Shown here: piece after piece, positions 32,466 to 44,807 of the stretch
Position numbering within the stretch: the first letter of the stretch is position 1
Layout of the letters: every line of letters starts with the position of its first letter
Assembly: GCA_965153455.1 (NCBI GenBank)
Contig: OZ234499.1
Location: 1,302,001-1,366,000, forward strand
Length of the DNA: 64,000 nucleotides
Direction: 5' to 3'
DNA from: Sphagnum compactum
Lineage: Eukaryota; Bryophyta; Sphagnopsida; Sphagnales
Translations under genes and position numbers: made by a program
The notes under the pieces: generated by a model
Told to the model about the DNA's origin: nothing
Database searches by the model: none
The model's input: only the letters and a program-made list of their open reading frames with translations

Positions 32466-33437
32466 TTAAATAATAATAATTTATAAATAATTAAATAATT
32501 AAAATTTATTATAAAAAAAGAAATGGAAAAAAGGCTGCTACTTTATTATTTTTTCTTGTAATTTGTGTTGTCACTTGCACATGAGTGGTAGCAGACTTGT
32601 GTTTTTTCGCTGAATTTAAGGAGTTTTGCATGTCGAGAGGCACAGTGCTCCTGCAAATGTTTCGTGGTCGACCAGCCAAGCTGAGCTAAGCTAAGCTAAG
32701 CTACGAGTTGAAGAGTACTAGTCTGAGCTTCGTCGACTGTGCAAATGATCTAGACTTTTTGCTTCTACAAATGTGACGAAAATGTTTCACATTTGTCAGA
32801 TAGGAGAGTCGTGGGCTGTGGCAGCTTTGTCGGCTCTTGAGCTTTCAAGGGTCCCATAGAACATTGACATCGAGAACCCCCCGACCCCCGGGGTCCTCAA
32901 GTTCTCATCACCTGTCTTGTTGTTGTTGTCGTTTTCTTTGTTTTTGTTTTTGGGTGTCTAAATTTGGTTTAAATTTTTGTCGACACTTGTTTCTTCTTCG
33001 TCTTCTCGAAGAAATGCCCATGCATGCATCCGCGAAAAAGTTTTTTTGGATCATCGTTTGAGTTTGACTCAACTGTTGTGCATCAATTTCGTTTTCCTAG
33101 AGATTGATTCAATCTTCTGAGCACTGGAGAATATGAACCTTGGGGTGACCAGCGCCTGTGTCAATTATGGCTGGAATTAGTTTGCTCAATAATTTAGCAG
33201 CTAGCTAGAAGAAGATGAAGAAGCAGCTCCTCGTGCACTCTGCTGTTCAATGTTGCAAGAGTTTCTTCCAGACTCCAGCTCAAGGAAAATTATTCTTGCT
33301 GATGATCTAGAGCAGCAGATTAGTGAAGCAGTAGTAGCGGCTCTTTCCAAATTTGGATTCGCATAAATCTCGACGATCCTTCGCAAAATTGAGAGCTGTG
33401 AACTAATTGCAGAGCTGCGGCATGAGCTGCAGCATCA
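32466..33437 (+). promoter_or_regulatory. 5' flank and probable leader of the GT47 gene
   Basis: No other gene is visible here. Composition shifts from AT-rich to balanced near 32600, with AGCTAAGCTAAGCTAAGCTA at about 32681-32700. Out-of-frame ATGs (for example 33422) lie close to the chosen start and could act as upstream AUGs. I cannot place a TATA box with confidence. Confidence 0.4.
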
Positions 33438-35851
33438 ATGACGGCAGCTACGGAGCCGGACTCCCCATCCTCCTGCAGAGTCGATGCAGGTCCCTGGGCA
33501 GCTTCTATGGGGTACCAGCAGGAGTCGCCGTCATTGCCGCGGCAGGTGGAGCCGTCTTCGAAAAACACTAAGACGTCGTCTAGGGCTGGTGGTGCACGGC
33601 ACTCCGTCACGCTTGCCCTTGTCATCTGCATCTTTGTCGCATCATACAGCTTACTGGACATCGATGATCTTCTCCTCCGAGTGCAAACATCCCTGGGACA
33701 CATTCCCTCACCAACTGCACAAACCCAGCAGCTGGGGGCAACTATTAGTGCAAGCAAAGCATCAGCTACAGCACAATGCCAAGGAGGAACGCAGACGAAT
33801 TCGTCAACGCATCGAGAAGGTCCAGAGAATCAGCAGCTCGCGGACGAGGACGACGACTCTGCTGCATGTGTTGGGCGACGCATTTACATCTACAAGCTTC
33901 CTCCGCAATTCAACCAGAAGCTGACCGAGAATTGCGAGAACCAACAAGGGTGGCCACGGATGTGCTACGATCTCTCCAACCAAGGACTGGGAGCGCCATT
34001 CGATGTGCCGGAGAGCGACCCACTCGCGCATCTCTTGGTACCCACAAGCGCATGGTACAAAACCAACCAGTTCAGTCTGGAGCTTTTGTTCCACGAGAGG
34101 TTGAAGAGATATCCTTGTCTCACAGAAAACCCAGACCGAGCGACGATGAGCTACATTCCTTTCTACAGCGCTCTGGATCTGACCCCCAAGCTCTTTGAGG
34201 CGAGTGTCGCAGTTCGTGACCAGCTGAGTGAGCGCTTGGTGGGTTGGCTTCAGAGTAACTCTCACTGGGAGAAAAGCCGCGGCAACAAGCATGTCATGGT
34301 TCTCGGCAGGATCGTCTGGGACTATGTCCGACCTGAGAAAGCGTCACAACCTGGCTCTTGGGGGAATGCGCTGGTGAGTCTTCCGGAGTTTTGGAATGTC
34401 ACCAAGCTCTCGATAGAACGTAATCCTTGGGACTCTGAGCAGATGGCAGTTCCTTACCCGACTTCGTTCCATCCTTCTTCTGATGCCGAGATGGTCGCCT
34501 GGCAGTCCACGATCCGAACTGCACAACGCGACAAACTGGTGGTTTTCGTCGGCTCTCCGCGATACAACAAAGTCCCGGGAACTGAATTGCGCTACGAACT
34601 CATGCGTCAATGCACCAGCACAAATCCGTTGGAAAACAACAACAACAACAACACAACGTCACAAGCATCGGCAGGCAACCAGAATTCGAGGTGCACGATG
34701 GTGTTGTGCAATGTGGTGAAGTGTGCACGCAACCCGCAAGCTCCGATTCGTGCGTTTCTGGAGTCTATTTTCTGCATGCAACCACCAGGTGACAGTGCCA
34801 CGCGCAAGAGCTTGTTCGACTGTCTCCTCGCCGGTGCCATCCCCGTCTTGTTCGACAACTTGACTGCCGCTCAGCAGTACCAATGGCACCTCCCTCGCGA
34901 CACCGCCTCCTACGCCATCACAATTGACCCGAAACAGGTACCCAAAAATCCTCCTCCACCACCCAGCTCTGTCTGTCTGTCTGTCTCTGTGTGTCTGTGT
35001 GGCTTCCTAGCAAATATCTCATGGAGATCTTGCAGGTGCTAGTAGATTCAGTGCATATGAATGCCATTGAAGTTGCAGGCATGAAGCTCATGGAAGCAAG
35101 ATCTCGCTTGGATGCTTGTGGATTCAGTGCAAGAATTGCATTGAAGTTGCAGGGATGAAGATCATGTGCAAAGCAAGATCTCCATGAGATCTTGCCTAGG
35201 TGCTTGTGGATTCAGTGCTAGAGTGCCATTGAAGTTTGCAGGGATGATTAAGCTCAATATGGAAGCAAGATTTTCATTATGGAGATCTTGCAGGTGCTTG
35301 TGGATTCAGTGCAAGAATGTCATTGAAGTTGCAGCTGGGATGATGTTCATGTCCAAAGCAAAATCTCATGGAGATTTCTTAGGTGCTTGTGGATTCAGTG
35401 CAAGAATGTCATTGAGGTTGCAGTGATGAAGCAGCTCATGGAAGCATGAGATCTTGCACCTGTGCTTGTGGATTCAGTGCAAGAATGCCATTGAAGTTGC
35501 AGGGATGGAGAAGCTCATGGAAGCTTGAAAATTGGGTCTTCTCTTGCATCAAGTAGGCTTGTATGGTGTGTTTTTTTCTGCAAGCTGTGCACTGAAGCAA
35601 GCAGCTTTGCTTCTTGGCTGCATCATGTGCAGGTGGTGGCAGGGGAGTTGGATGTGGCAAACAAGCTCTTAGAGGTTCCAAAAGAGGTGATTGCAACTAT
35701 GCAAGCCACCATCATTGACATGCTACCGCGCTTGATTTACAAGAAGCCCGGGCCCAAATTATTTGAACAAAGTCTCACTTCTTCAAAAGATGCTTTTGAT
35801 CACACCATCGACCATCTCTTGCAAAAATTTCATGCTGATGACACAATGTGA
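33438..35851 (+). CDS. GT47 exostosin-family glycosyltransferase (MUR3-like)
   Basis: There are two exons, 33438-34937 and 35633-35851 (500 and 72 codons), joined in phase 0 by GT/AG. It is a type II Golgi membrane protein: a hydrophobic signal anchor at residues about 55-75 (SVTLALVICIFVASYSLLDI), a low-complexity stem, then the exostosin domain from about residue 148 (IYIYKLPPQFNQKL). Diagnostic blocks are WYKTNQFSLELLFHERLKRY, VMVLGRIVWDYVR, AVPYPTSFHP and CMQPPGDSATRKSLFDCLLA with GAIPVLFD. Exon 2 has VPKEVIATMQ and DMLPRLIY, the C-terminal helix of the family. MUR3-type enzymes add galactose to xyloglucan in the Golgi; the exact sugar and acceptor here are inferred from family only. A poly-Asn insertion lies at residues about 398-403. 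The intron (695 bp) is repetitive. Confidence 0.88.
34628..34664 (+). repeat. poly-asparagine codon run in the GT47 catalytic domain
   Basis: AACAAC repeats encode six Asn, followed by Thr-Thr-Ser-Gln. The run sits between the conserved QC and the later Cys pair (CTMVLCNVVKC), in what is probably a surface loop. The rest of the frame is undisturbed. Confidence 0.75.
35015..35530 (+). repeat. six-copy ~76-94-bp repeat inside the GT47 intron
   Basis: Each unit has CATGGAGATCTTGCAGGTGC then TTGTGGATTCAGTGCAAGAA, TGCCATTGAAGTTGCAGGGA and TGAAGCTCATGGAAGCAAGA. GATTCAGTGC starts at 35045, 35121, 35209, 35303, 35392 and 35469. Most units contain one or two TTGCAG/G sites resembling splice acceptors, like the chosen acceptor at 35632 (ATGTGCAG/GTGG). 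A CTGTCTGTCTGTCTGTCTC tract sits just upstream. Confidence 0.8.
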
Positions 35852-37286
35852 GGACGTAACGATGTTCAACAACAAAAAAGTTTTTGCATCCAAAGTTCTT
35901 GCTTGCCTTGTTTGCTTGCCAAATTCCTTAGCTCACTCGGCTTTCCTCATTGTGGGAAAAAAACCTCTAAGGATTTGAAGAGATCAATTGAGACATGAGA
36001 TTGATTGAGGAGACTTTGATCTCAAGCCAAAGATTGCCAAAGATCAAGGGGTTTCCAAATTCTACATCCGGGGATTTGGCCAAAGGTTAATACTAAGAGG
36101 TTTCAAAACATGGGAACCCTAGATAATTTCCATCGCAATTGTGATGCTAACATTCCACAACAAGAAGCATTTTAGTGTGTGCCTACTCATCGAACCTAGT
36201 ATGGCTTGGTGATGTAAATAGTCCACATCCTCAAGTGATTGTACTAGTGTCTCTTGTTGGGCACAATGTGCTAGCTTGATGTTGCCTCCTATGATGGATT
36301 TCGAATCAGTTTTCTATTGGTCTTGATCATTATTTCGAAGTGTGAAAGAGGGAAGATTCAAGCATTGTCTACCCCGCACCCCACCTCTCAATGGGATGGA
36401 CTTTGTGCAACAAGAGAGGTTAGTACTAGTAACTCAAGGTATTGAAACTTGCTTTCAATTTGCATTTACCGTCGGATGGGACTCATATTGATGTATAGTA
36501 TAGATACATCTAGTTTGATATATTCCTTAAATCCAAGTACTAATCAAGAATAGGCACTTGTATTGTATAATTTTGGTAATGAATTTGAATGTGGAACAAT
36601 CAATTTACATTGTTGTTTCTTTGCGTAAAAGTAATTATAGTTGATTCACCTATTATATGACCAATTTGAGAGCGGTTGTTCATGATAAATTTATTATTAG
36701 ATCATGGGATGATACATGGTCAGATGTATGTGGGCTTTCAACCATTTTTTTTAGGAGCTCAGGAGACATGTAGTGCTACATTTTCAAACTACCTTTGAAA
36801 AATATTTGCAAAACTATGTGACACATTTTGTAAGTCAAAGAAGAGTGTCCTCCTAGTTTAGTTTAGGAGTGAATTATGAACAAAGTAGATAATTTACCAA
36901 TTAAAATTGGTGTGAATAATATACTTGGTGTATTTTTGTAAAACCCTTCTTTAAATAGCTTCGAATTACATTGTAGAATATTTCCCCTTAGATTATTACT
37001 ATGGACATATGATGTGAGGTCATTTACACAATGTGTAAATGAAAGTTGTGTGTGATGTCTTGAATGCAAATGATTACGTGCAATTAAATAAAACTAGCTT
37101 TATTCATTTAAAACATAGTTCAAAATTATTACAAGTTAATTGTACTCTCTTTTTTCCACTGCCTTGCAATAACTTAAGTTATGCAACATCGTGTTGTTGC
37201 AAAGGTGTGTTTGGCCTTTAGGTGTTTTGCACATAACATGGATTGTACATATTCATATACACTTACTCATCTAATGTTAGTATTAT
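35852..37286. other. 3' flank of the GT47 gene and spacer
   Basis: No further gene is recognised. The sequence becomes AT-rich soon after the stop codon, with short frames only. Confidence 0.5.
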
Positions 37287-37333
37287 GACTCATCCTAGGC
37301 CCCTTTATTTGGGGAATGCTCCCACCATGGGAC
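37287..37333 (-). repeat. partial foldback-family (TAAAGCCC) copy
   Basis: The reverse complement, CATGGTGGGAGCATTCCCCA then AATAAAGGGGCCTAGGATGAG, matches the interior of the element at 21098 (GGTGAGCATTCTCAAAATAA, then GGGGCCTAGGATGAG). The terminal arms are missing. Confidence 0.5.
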
Positions 37334-37748
37334 TGCACAATTCTATGCAAAACCATGCAATGCACAAAAAGACAAGCCAATGAAATTGGCTGGGGGAGAA
37401 TAGCAAGAAGACCCCTTCACTTTGGTGGCTACTAGGAAGGTACATACATATGGATAGTCCCGTAGGGAACGTGGTTACCTATGTACCTATGGGACAATAA
37501 TAATACGATGAACAAAAATGTTCCATGTCCACACACTATCCATCGCGCTTCGTGCGCTGGTAGGTGCTCGGTCACTCTGACCTTTGTTCCGTGACAATCT
37601 GTTTGCAGAAAGGACCCCAAATCATTTTCTTTTAATTCCACCGTGCATTCTGATGGCTTTGCGGTTTCCACATGCTAACCGAGCTGCTATCATAAGGCTT
37701 CGAGGTTGGTAACATGGGTGATGTGTACTGTAATATCTTGGCAGCTCT
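37334..37748. other. intergenic DNA, no gene recognised
   Basis: Short frames on both strands, none with recognisable protein features. Confidence 0.45.
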
Positions 37749-37905
37749 GACACTAATTATATTATTTGTAAACTGTTGAACTTTTGAAGAATCTTTTTTT
37801 TAAAGTAAAATTTTGTGAAGGAAAAGAGAGAACAATTTTGCACTATATATGGGATTATATCTTCGGAACTAATTAATTATTTGACAAACATGTGTTGAAG
37901 CTGCC
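37749..37905 (+). repeat. dispersed ~185-bp repeat, copy C
   Basis: GACACTAATTATATTATTTG then TTGTGAAGGAAAAGAGAGAA, AACTAATTAATTATTTGACA and AACATGTGTTGAAGCTGCC follow in the family order. Confidence 0.65.
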
Positions 37906-38091
37906 CCCTGTACTACACAGTATTTCTAATCAATGACTTTGACATTATAATTTGTGAATGTACATTAAATGTGATTGGATTGTGTTTCTCCATGGCAGTG
38001 ACACCAGATCTCCAATTATTCAGTGTGGGTAAGAGAGCCAGGGTCAGCTGTTTCCAGATCCGTAGTACCCTGGGCCAGTTCGACACTAATT

Positions 38092-38260
38092 ATATTATTT
38101 TCAGAAATGTTGACATTTTCAGAAAATATTTTGTTTCCAGAAACATTTTTTTCCAAAGGAAGATAAAGAATCTGATGAAATATTTGAGAATATATCACTT
38201 GTCGAATGAAATCCTCAAATCAATTGATTAATTCTTGGCCAAGCATGTGTCAAAGTGGCC
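38092..38260 (+). repeat. dispersed ~185-bp repeat, copy D
   Basis: GACACTAATTATATTATTTT then CAGAAATGTTGACATTTTC, AATCAATTGATTAATTCTTG and AAGCATGTGTCAAAGTGGCC. Copies C and D lie within 200 bases of each other. Confidence 0.65.
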
Positions 38261-38405
38261 AAGCTAATATGATATTTGAGCAATCAAGTGAGAGAAGAAG
38301 CAGGTAGTTGAACTTGAATGAGAGAGAGGGGTAGGTAGTTATGCAATTCCTGAGGTAGCACAGGCACTGTTGTCAGTTGTACCATGGTGTACAGGGGCAG
38401 ATTCA

Positions 38406-38578
38406 ACACAGGTTTGTTGACTAATTAATTAATTAATTATATTTGAAGGATTCCATGTCAAAAATTAGATATTGGTGAATATTTTAAAATATTCTTTAAT
38501 TTCCTTCCAGAAAAAATTAGGATTTGAAATATTTATTTCAAAAAAAATTCAAAACTTTGACAAATAGTATATAATTAG
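38406..38578 (-). repeat. dispersed ~185-bp repeat, copy E (inverted)
   Basis: It opens with ACACAGGTTTGTTGACTAAT + TAATTAATTAATT and closes with TTTGACAAATAGTATATAAT + TAG, the reverse complement order of copies A, C and D. Confidence 0.5.
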
Positions 38579-38817
38579 CATGGAAGAAGCTGCCAAGGTA
38601 CCACAGTATTTCTGTCTGTCTCTCTGCTTTTTGGTTACTGGTAGTTTGGCATGTGTTTGACATCATGTAGCTAATGGAATGATACATGGGTGTAATCTGA
38701 CTGGCTCTGGGGTCTAGCTGAACAAGCTTTGCAAGTTGAACTTAAGAAAATTAGACAGAAAATTTGAGGTACCTTGAGGTCAGGTCTGGCGGCAGCTCCC
38801 TGCCCAAACAGATAACA

Positions 38818-38950
38818 AGGAGTGTGTCAGACTGTGGCCTTGGGCATTTACATTAAAAAGTATCTTAAGGAAAAAGAAGAATTATGGAACCTCACATATT
38901 TCACCATGCAAAAATATAATCTTCCAAAAAAAATCCTCTAAAAGAAATGG
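38818..38950 (+). repeat. dispersed repeat pair, copy 2
   Basis: GGAGTGTGTCAGACTGTGGC then AAAGAAGAATTATGGAACCT, ATTTCACCATGCAAAAATAT and AAATCCTCTAAAAGAAATGG match 27695-27835 in the same orientation. Confidence 0.75.
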
Positions 38951-40391
38951 GACACAAATCCAGTTCCTAGTTCCTACCGACTACCTGCAGGTCTGGCTGG
39001 TAGGTCTCTGCCAGTGTTGTGTGGTTATTTGAATTTTCATAGAACCGTTGATTTCAGTTATTTAAATATCAAAGAACCAATATAGAACTGGAAGTTTTCT
39101 GACCGGTTATCTGTTTCAGCTAGGTAGGTTAGCTATAAACTTTAAACCCATTTTGTCACCAATAACTAGAAACAAAAGCCCCCCAAAAATTTACCTAGAC
39201 CCTAGAACCTACATTGACATTGTATTAAGTGGGTTCTAGTTTTATATACAAAAACCAACCATTTTGCGGAATGGGCAAGTATGAAGTGATTCTCAAGCAC
39301 TTATTCTTAAAACCGCCTCTTATGCATAATAAGCAGCTATTGCCAACATAATACCTTAAGAAATTGGGAATAGGAGGGGGGGTATATTTTATAGTAACAC
39401 AAATTGATACCACATAAGTTCATTTGTTTTTCAAAAGCTGAGTTTTTGATACCTTTGTGATAATTTAAGAATCAAATTGAAGACAAAGTATTAAAAAACT
39501 AAGAACTGGCCACGAATGGTAAAAGCCAATTTTGGGCAGTTACTAGAAATGGTACTAATAACCAGCAGTTCTCAGAGTGCTCCCTTTAAGATGTAAGAAA
39601 AGTTCATGAGAGAGTAGCTAATGTAACATTGGGGTGTTACATGGTATCCTCACGAGGTAGCAAATGCAAGACAAGGGCCTTCTGAAGTAGTTTGGAAATT
39701 GAGATCTTATGGATTTACAGATTTGGAATCGAAATCATGTACTAGAATTAAATTATCTATAAATTATCATATATACTAGAAGTTTTATTGAATGATTCTT
39801 TTCTTACTGAAATGTATAGTTTAAATTGTTCCAATTTTAGGCAGTTTCTCAAATCTAAAATTTTGTTCTCATGCACTTTTCAAAATAATTATTTTGAACA
39901 AAACTCCCGAGTAGATAGCAGTGTTGTACAAAATTGTGAACAATCCAAGTGTAATTTATTATCAATGGTTTTTTGGACCTTGTGTTTGCTCCACACCCAT
40001 GTTGCAAGGGCATTGGGGTTGGGAATTGTTAGCAACCAATTTACATTGCCCAACTGCCAGTGTATTGGGACTGAGTATAGTGGGATGACACTGATAAGTG
40101 CCTTGTGAAGGTTACTAGCATGGAGGCAAGTGACCAACCCGCACACAAAAGTGTGATGACAGAAATGATTTATTCTAACAGTTGAGTTTGAGCTTGTCAT
40201 AAGTGCCCAATGAAGTTAAACTATACAGCACAAGCTTGTGGTAAGGTTGAACCTACACTCATACTGTCACCTTCTGGAGCAAGGCTCTTAGGCTATATTG
40301 GCTATATATCAGGTCCCAGAAAATATTAGATTTGAACCATGGGATCTTGATTTTGTCTTAGGTTGGGTTATCTACCATAGTACAAGGCCAC
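38951..40391. other. intergenic DNA, no gene recognised
   Basis: AT-rich spacer. A 106-codon plus-strand frame at 39788-40108 has no recognisable domain and is overlapped by an equally long frame on the other strand. Confidence 0.5.
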
Positions 40392-40440
40392 CTTCAACAC
40401 ATGTCTGTCAAATGATTAATTAATTTTGAAATTTTTTGTT
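40392..40440 (-). repeat. dispersed ~185-bp repeat, copy F (inverted, partial)
   Basis: CTTCAACACATGTCTGTCAA then ATGATTAATTAATTTT is the reverse complement of the family's 3' end (AATTAATTATTTGACAAACA, then TGTGTTGAAG). The rest is too diverged to delimit. Confidence 0.4.
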
Positions 40441-43400
40441 TTGAAGCGACTAAAAAGTGAAGATATATGCAAAAATTAATGTACAGCACATGTGAATTTT
40501 CATGTTGTGCAATGCATGTGGCTATTATGGATTTGATCAAAATATGGGGGACTAGGTAGCCTTCAACAAGACTCTTACAAAATGCTCTTGGAACCCCTTT
40601 ATAATTTATTATCATGTGCTTTTATAAGAATGCTTTCAATGTCTTCTTAAGGGTGTTATTGGTTTCATTCAATCTTGATTAATTCTTAAAATAAAATGTT
40701 TGAAATTTCAAGTGTTCATGTTTGCAATACCAATCGCACAACTAGTTGTCTCTTCCGCTTGGCAATGTGCCATACTTGTGTAAATATATTAATTTAACCT
40801 CCATATACCCAACTATTCCCACATCATAAATACAAGGCAAACGATGCAATATTTACCTCTACCCTTACCTTGTGAACAATATAAATGTTTGTCATTTGCC
40901 TTTAAACTTAACAAGGTCAATAAAATTTGCAAAGCCAATATACCCTTACCTTTATCCAAGTTGGAGTTTTCAAAAATTATATATCTTTACCTAGTTGATA
41001 TAATGAAATTGAAATACCTGCCTGACACTGGTATTTATCCTCCCAATTTCCAAAGTTCACATGTGAAGGCTTTTCATTTGTAAGGTATCACATAGCTCTG
41101 TGCAAGGAGCTATATCCCTCACAACTTTGCAGCCATTTTTGTCCAACCTACCGTATGTAACAGTTTGCAGTGTGAGATCAATTGGTAAGATCCATAGGCA
41201 ATCTGAACACAAATTATATTCACTAAAGTAGCTAACAGTACATGAGTACACACAACAACATTGAACAACCCAACCTTCACAAGCCTTTGTTGTCGATCCA
41301 CAATTGGGCAAAATTGAGGCAAATGGCCTCTACATTTACAAATCATGGGAATCCATGGCCAGTTTAGACAACCCCCAAACATGCAAAACTTCGTGTCTAG
41401 TGTGGTTATCAGGTGGCATTCCCTAAAACCCTAAAACCTGATAAACACACTAGATTTACAGTCTTGTTCCACATCATCCGGAAGTACCTCCAAAGGTTTA
41501 GATTTTTTTCCCTTGGATCATCATGAACATTCTATATATAATGAAATAATATAAAAAATCTCAACTAATTGTTTCTCAAGTTTTCATCTCTACTCAAGTT
41601 GGTTGGAGTAAGCACAATTTCACACATGATGGTTGAATGATCAGTGTGTTGCGGAGTGCCTTTAGGTCATCTTGGTAAATAAGTAGTAGGTCAAACTAAT
41701 TGAGAGTAGACAACGCAAACCAAGCATACTTTTCAACTACTCCCTGTAAAATAACAACAATTATCGTATCAAAATTAATCAATATATGTGCTCATAAAGG
41801 GTTAGTTGACGAGATTCTCCAAGAATGTATACAGATAGGTAGTGTAAAAAAATGATCAATTGCAGCAATTCAGTCTTTTGAACACACCCACAATTCCATG
41901 CAAAAAAAAAATCTATAATATTTTGAAATTGTTGAGTGGACACCAACACCTATTAGAACTAATACATGACTCAACTATACAAGCAACAGTTAATATCACC
42001 ACTAGAATTTACCTCTTCCTTGCATGGTTGTTATCACTTGTTATTGTCATATCATTAGGTTTCACAACCAAAATGGAGCATGTCATATGGATACTATTGT
42101 CATTATGCATGTGATAACATGCCATGGACCTGAGCACGCCTGTCATGTCATGTACCAAACATGCATGCATGTTTGTTTGCATTTAAGAATTAGGTTATCA
42201 TGCTTCCAAGTTCTGTTTTTTTGTTGCCTACATGTCGTGTTCCCTTTTTGTTTTCCTGTTTTGCTTGTTGCATTGTTGAAAGCTGGTACTATTACATCAA
42301 AGTCTGGGATGGCAGATATGTCATTATGTCATTATGTTATTTTCTTGACCACATTATATGACATAATCCGCCAATGATGATCATAAACTCATAATGGTAA
42401 CTAAAATGTGTGTGTTCAATAACCTCTTTTTGCAAAAAAGGGTGTTGATTCTGCCACTCCAAACCTTAATGTCGTAGAGAGTTGGCAGAGAGGTAAGCAT
42501 GCCTCAGGAATTCCCAAATGGGCTCACCCAGGGCATGCTTAACCTGGCAGAATCTGCCATCTGCAGCTCACTCTTTGGCATTGAAGGTAGGGACACCGTT
42601 GGAACACTGCAGAATGCAGCTGGGCCAATTCTGCAGCAATAAAGAGTATAAAAGAAGGGCCAAATCAGCAACCCCTGACTTGGACGTCATGGAATGACCA
42701 TGATGCTGCCCATTATGTTGCGTGTGTCCCTAGCAAGTTTCTTTGCATTTCAACATCATTCACATGTGACCGAATCGTACCTGGCATATTTGAGTTGTTG
42801 TGTCCTTTTTCAAGCAATTTACAAGCTTTCTTGTGATCATGAAGTTTGAGTCATTTTATTACCAACAAATCCTTGTAGACAGACATAGCCCTACATGTTG
42901 GTTCTTGGGTTGAGCTGTTTCTGGACCCTGACATGGAGCTTCTGTTAGCACATGAGGGACCTAGTCTTTCCAACCACCAGCAGGGGTGTCATGTCAGTTC
43001 CTGATTGTCTTTAAATCAAACAACTTGTTGAGTCATGTCTAGGATTTCAATGAACTGTTGCAGGATTCCCATCCTGACCTTCTCATCAAATTGACCTCGC
43101 TTCAATCAAGCACTGCAACTCAGAAATTCATTTAGCAACAACATGCTCAAGCTCACTGGGACTAATTGGGTTGCAATTTTTTTAAAAGTGTGTTTGTGTA
43201 AAGTGAAACCAAATATCAGGAGGCCACAGAATTTTGTGATACTATTTGCATTTGAGACAAGAAAACATGTCTTGAGAACCGTCATTTGGCATTGAATGGC
43301 AAAAAAATAGAAAATGAATTTAACAAATTTTGTCCAGAACCAATACAACTCTTTCCCTATCTATTTAAAATGAACTTTAGAGAGTCCTAAAGCATAAAAA

Positions 43401-44807
43401 CAAACATGCTGCCATGAGGAGCCTTTGCTTCAACTTTAAAGAACACTACTAGTACATGTCAACAACGTCCAAGATTGGAGCACAACCTTAGGTTGCTTGC
43501 TTCCACTTCTAAAACATGGTTGTGCGAAAAGAAAGCCAAGAGGAATTAATTCTGGGTGTGAAAAACAACATAAACCAAGCAGACCCCTTCTCAAATGCTT
43601 ACCAAAAAAAAACATTTAACTCACATTCTCCATCCCTGATGTCAATAAAAGGCATGCTAATATATCATGTTGATGACATGTTTACAATGGAGTCCTTGCA
43701 AAAGTACCTAACTATTTTGTTGGCCCATCCCATTAGGCAATGCCTACACATCAATCACTAAAGTCTTAGAACACCTCAATACTAGAAGTAGCTTGTACCT
43801 TACTGTGAGGAATAAATGATCTTCAAACACAAACCTTAATAATTTTCTTAATTGAAAAATCTGCATTATGTATGTGTGAGAATTTCATACAAATCTTGAA
43901 ACTCACTACATGGACGGGCCATCATCCACAAGAGGAATGAGTCAAATTTGGCTAGAAAGTAGATTTTTTTTCTTCGAATCCTGCTGTGTTTTGGTGACGT
44001 CTTGGAACATATTATCTAAATATGACAACTGCAGAATTTTTTTCCATCAAAATATGGCAACTTAATTGCATTTTCTCCAAACAAATCTTTTGTTATACTT
44101 TTCACATTGGATTTTTTTGGGTTATCATGTTGTAAATTCTCCCTTTTTTTTATTCCTTTGTACATTTTCCAAATCTTGGGTGTGTTTATAATTAAAGTTT
44201 TGCAGGGTTGCATCAGTAGGAATTGATTGTTTGAGATGTTTTTCCTCAAAATGTGATGATTAGATGTAACAAAATGTTAACTTTAGGATTTGGATGTGAA
44301 CGGGGAGAAGTTTTAGGGTTTTAAGGAGGAACATTTTTTCTTGTTTTCGGCTAGGGGTGTTTACGCACGACAGTGATGAAGAGAAGGAAAAAGTGTGATT
44401 GAGATGTGGTGGTGTTTATGGCTTTTATATTTTTGTGTCATTTTCTTTTATTTGGGATGAATGAGCCGGAGTGGATGTTGTTGGACATAAGCTCAATGTG
44501 AGGCAAGGGAACTGCCAAGCAATGGGGAGTCCACATAATTCTCATTGTGGAGTAGGAGAAAGAAGAACATGATGGCAGATAAGGGGGATTTTGATTGATT
44601 TTTTTTGGGGGGGGGAGGATTTGAGGAGGGAGATGGTGAAGAATAAGGCGTTGTTGAAGAAATATTGAATAATCTGTTGCGCTATGTACTTCGATAGACA
44701 TGAATTTAGTCTAAAAGGTGGATTGAAGATTGATGATGAGGGGGATGATGAAGATCTTAGGGGTCTTAAGAGTAGTCTGTCATCTTCTCAACGTGTGTGT
44801 GTCGGGT
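40441..44807. other. intergenic DNA, no gene recognised
   Basis: AT-rich spacer. The segment 42448-42560 has nested inverted arms: GATTCTGCC with GGCAGAATC, and AAGCATGCC with GGCATGCTT. Frames of up to about 117 codons (for example 42024-42377) lack family signatures. A segment near 43918-43960 resembles the interior end of the TIR family at 18657. Confidence 0.45.
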
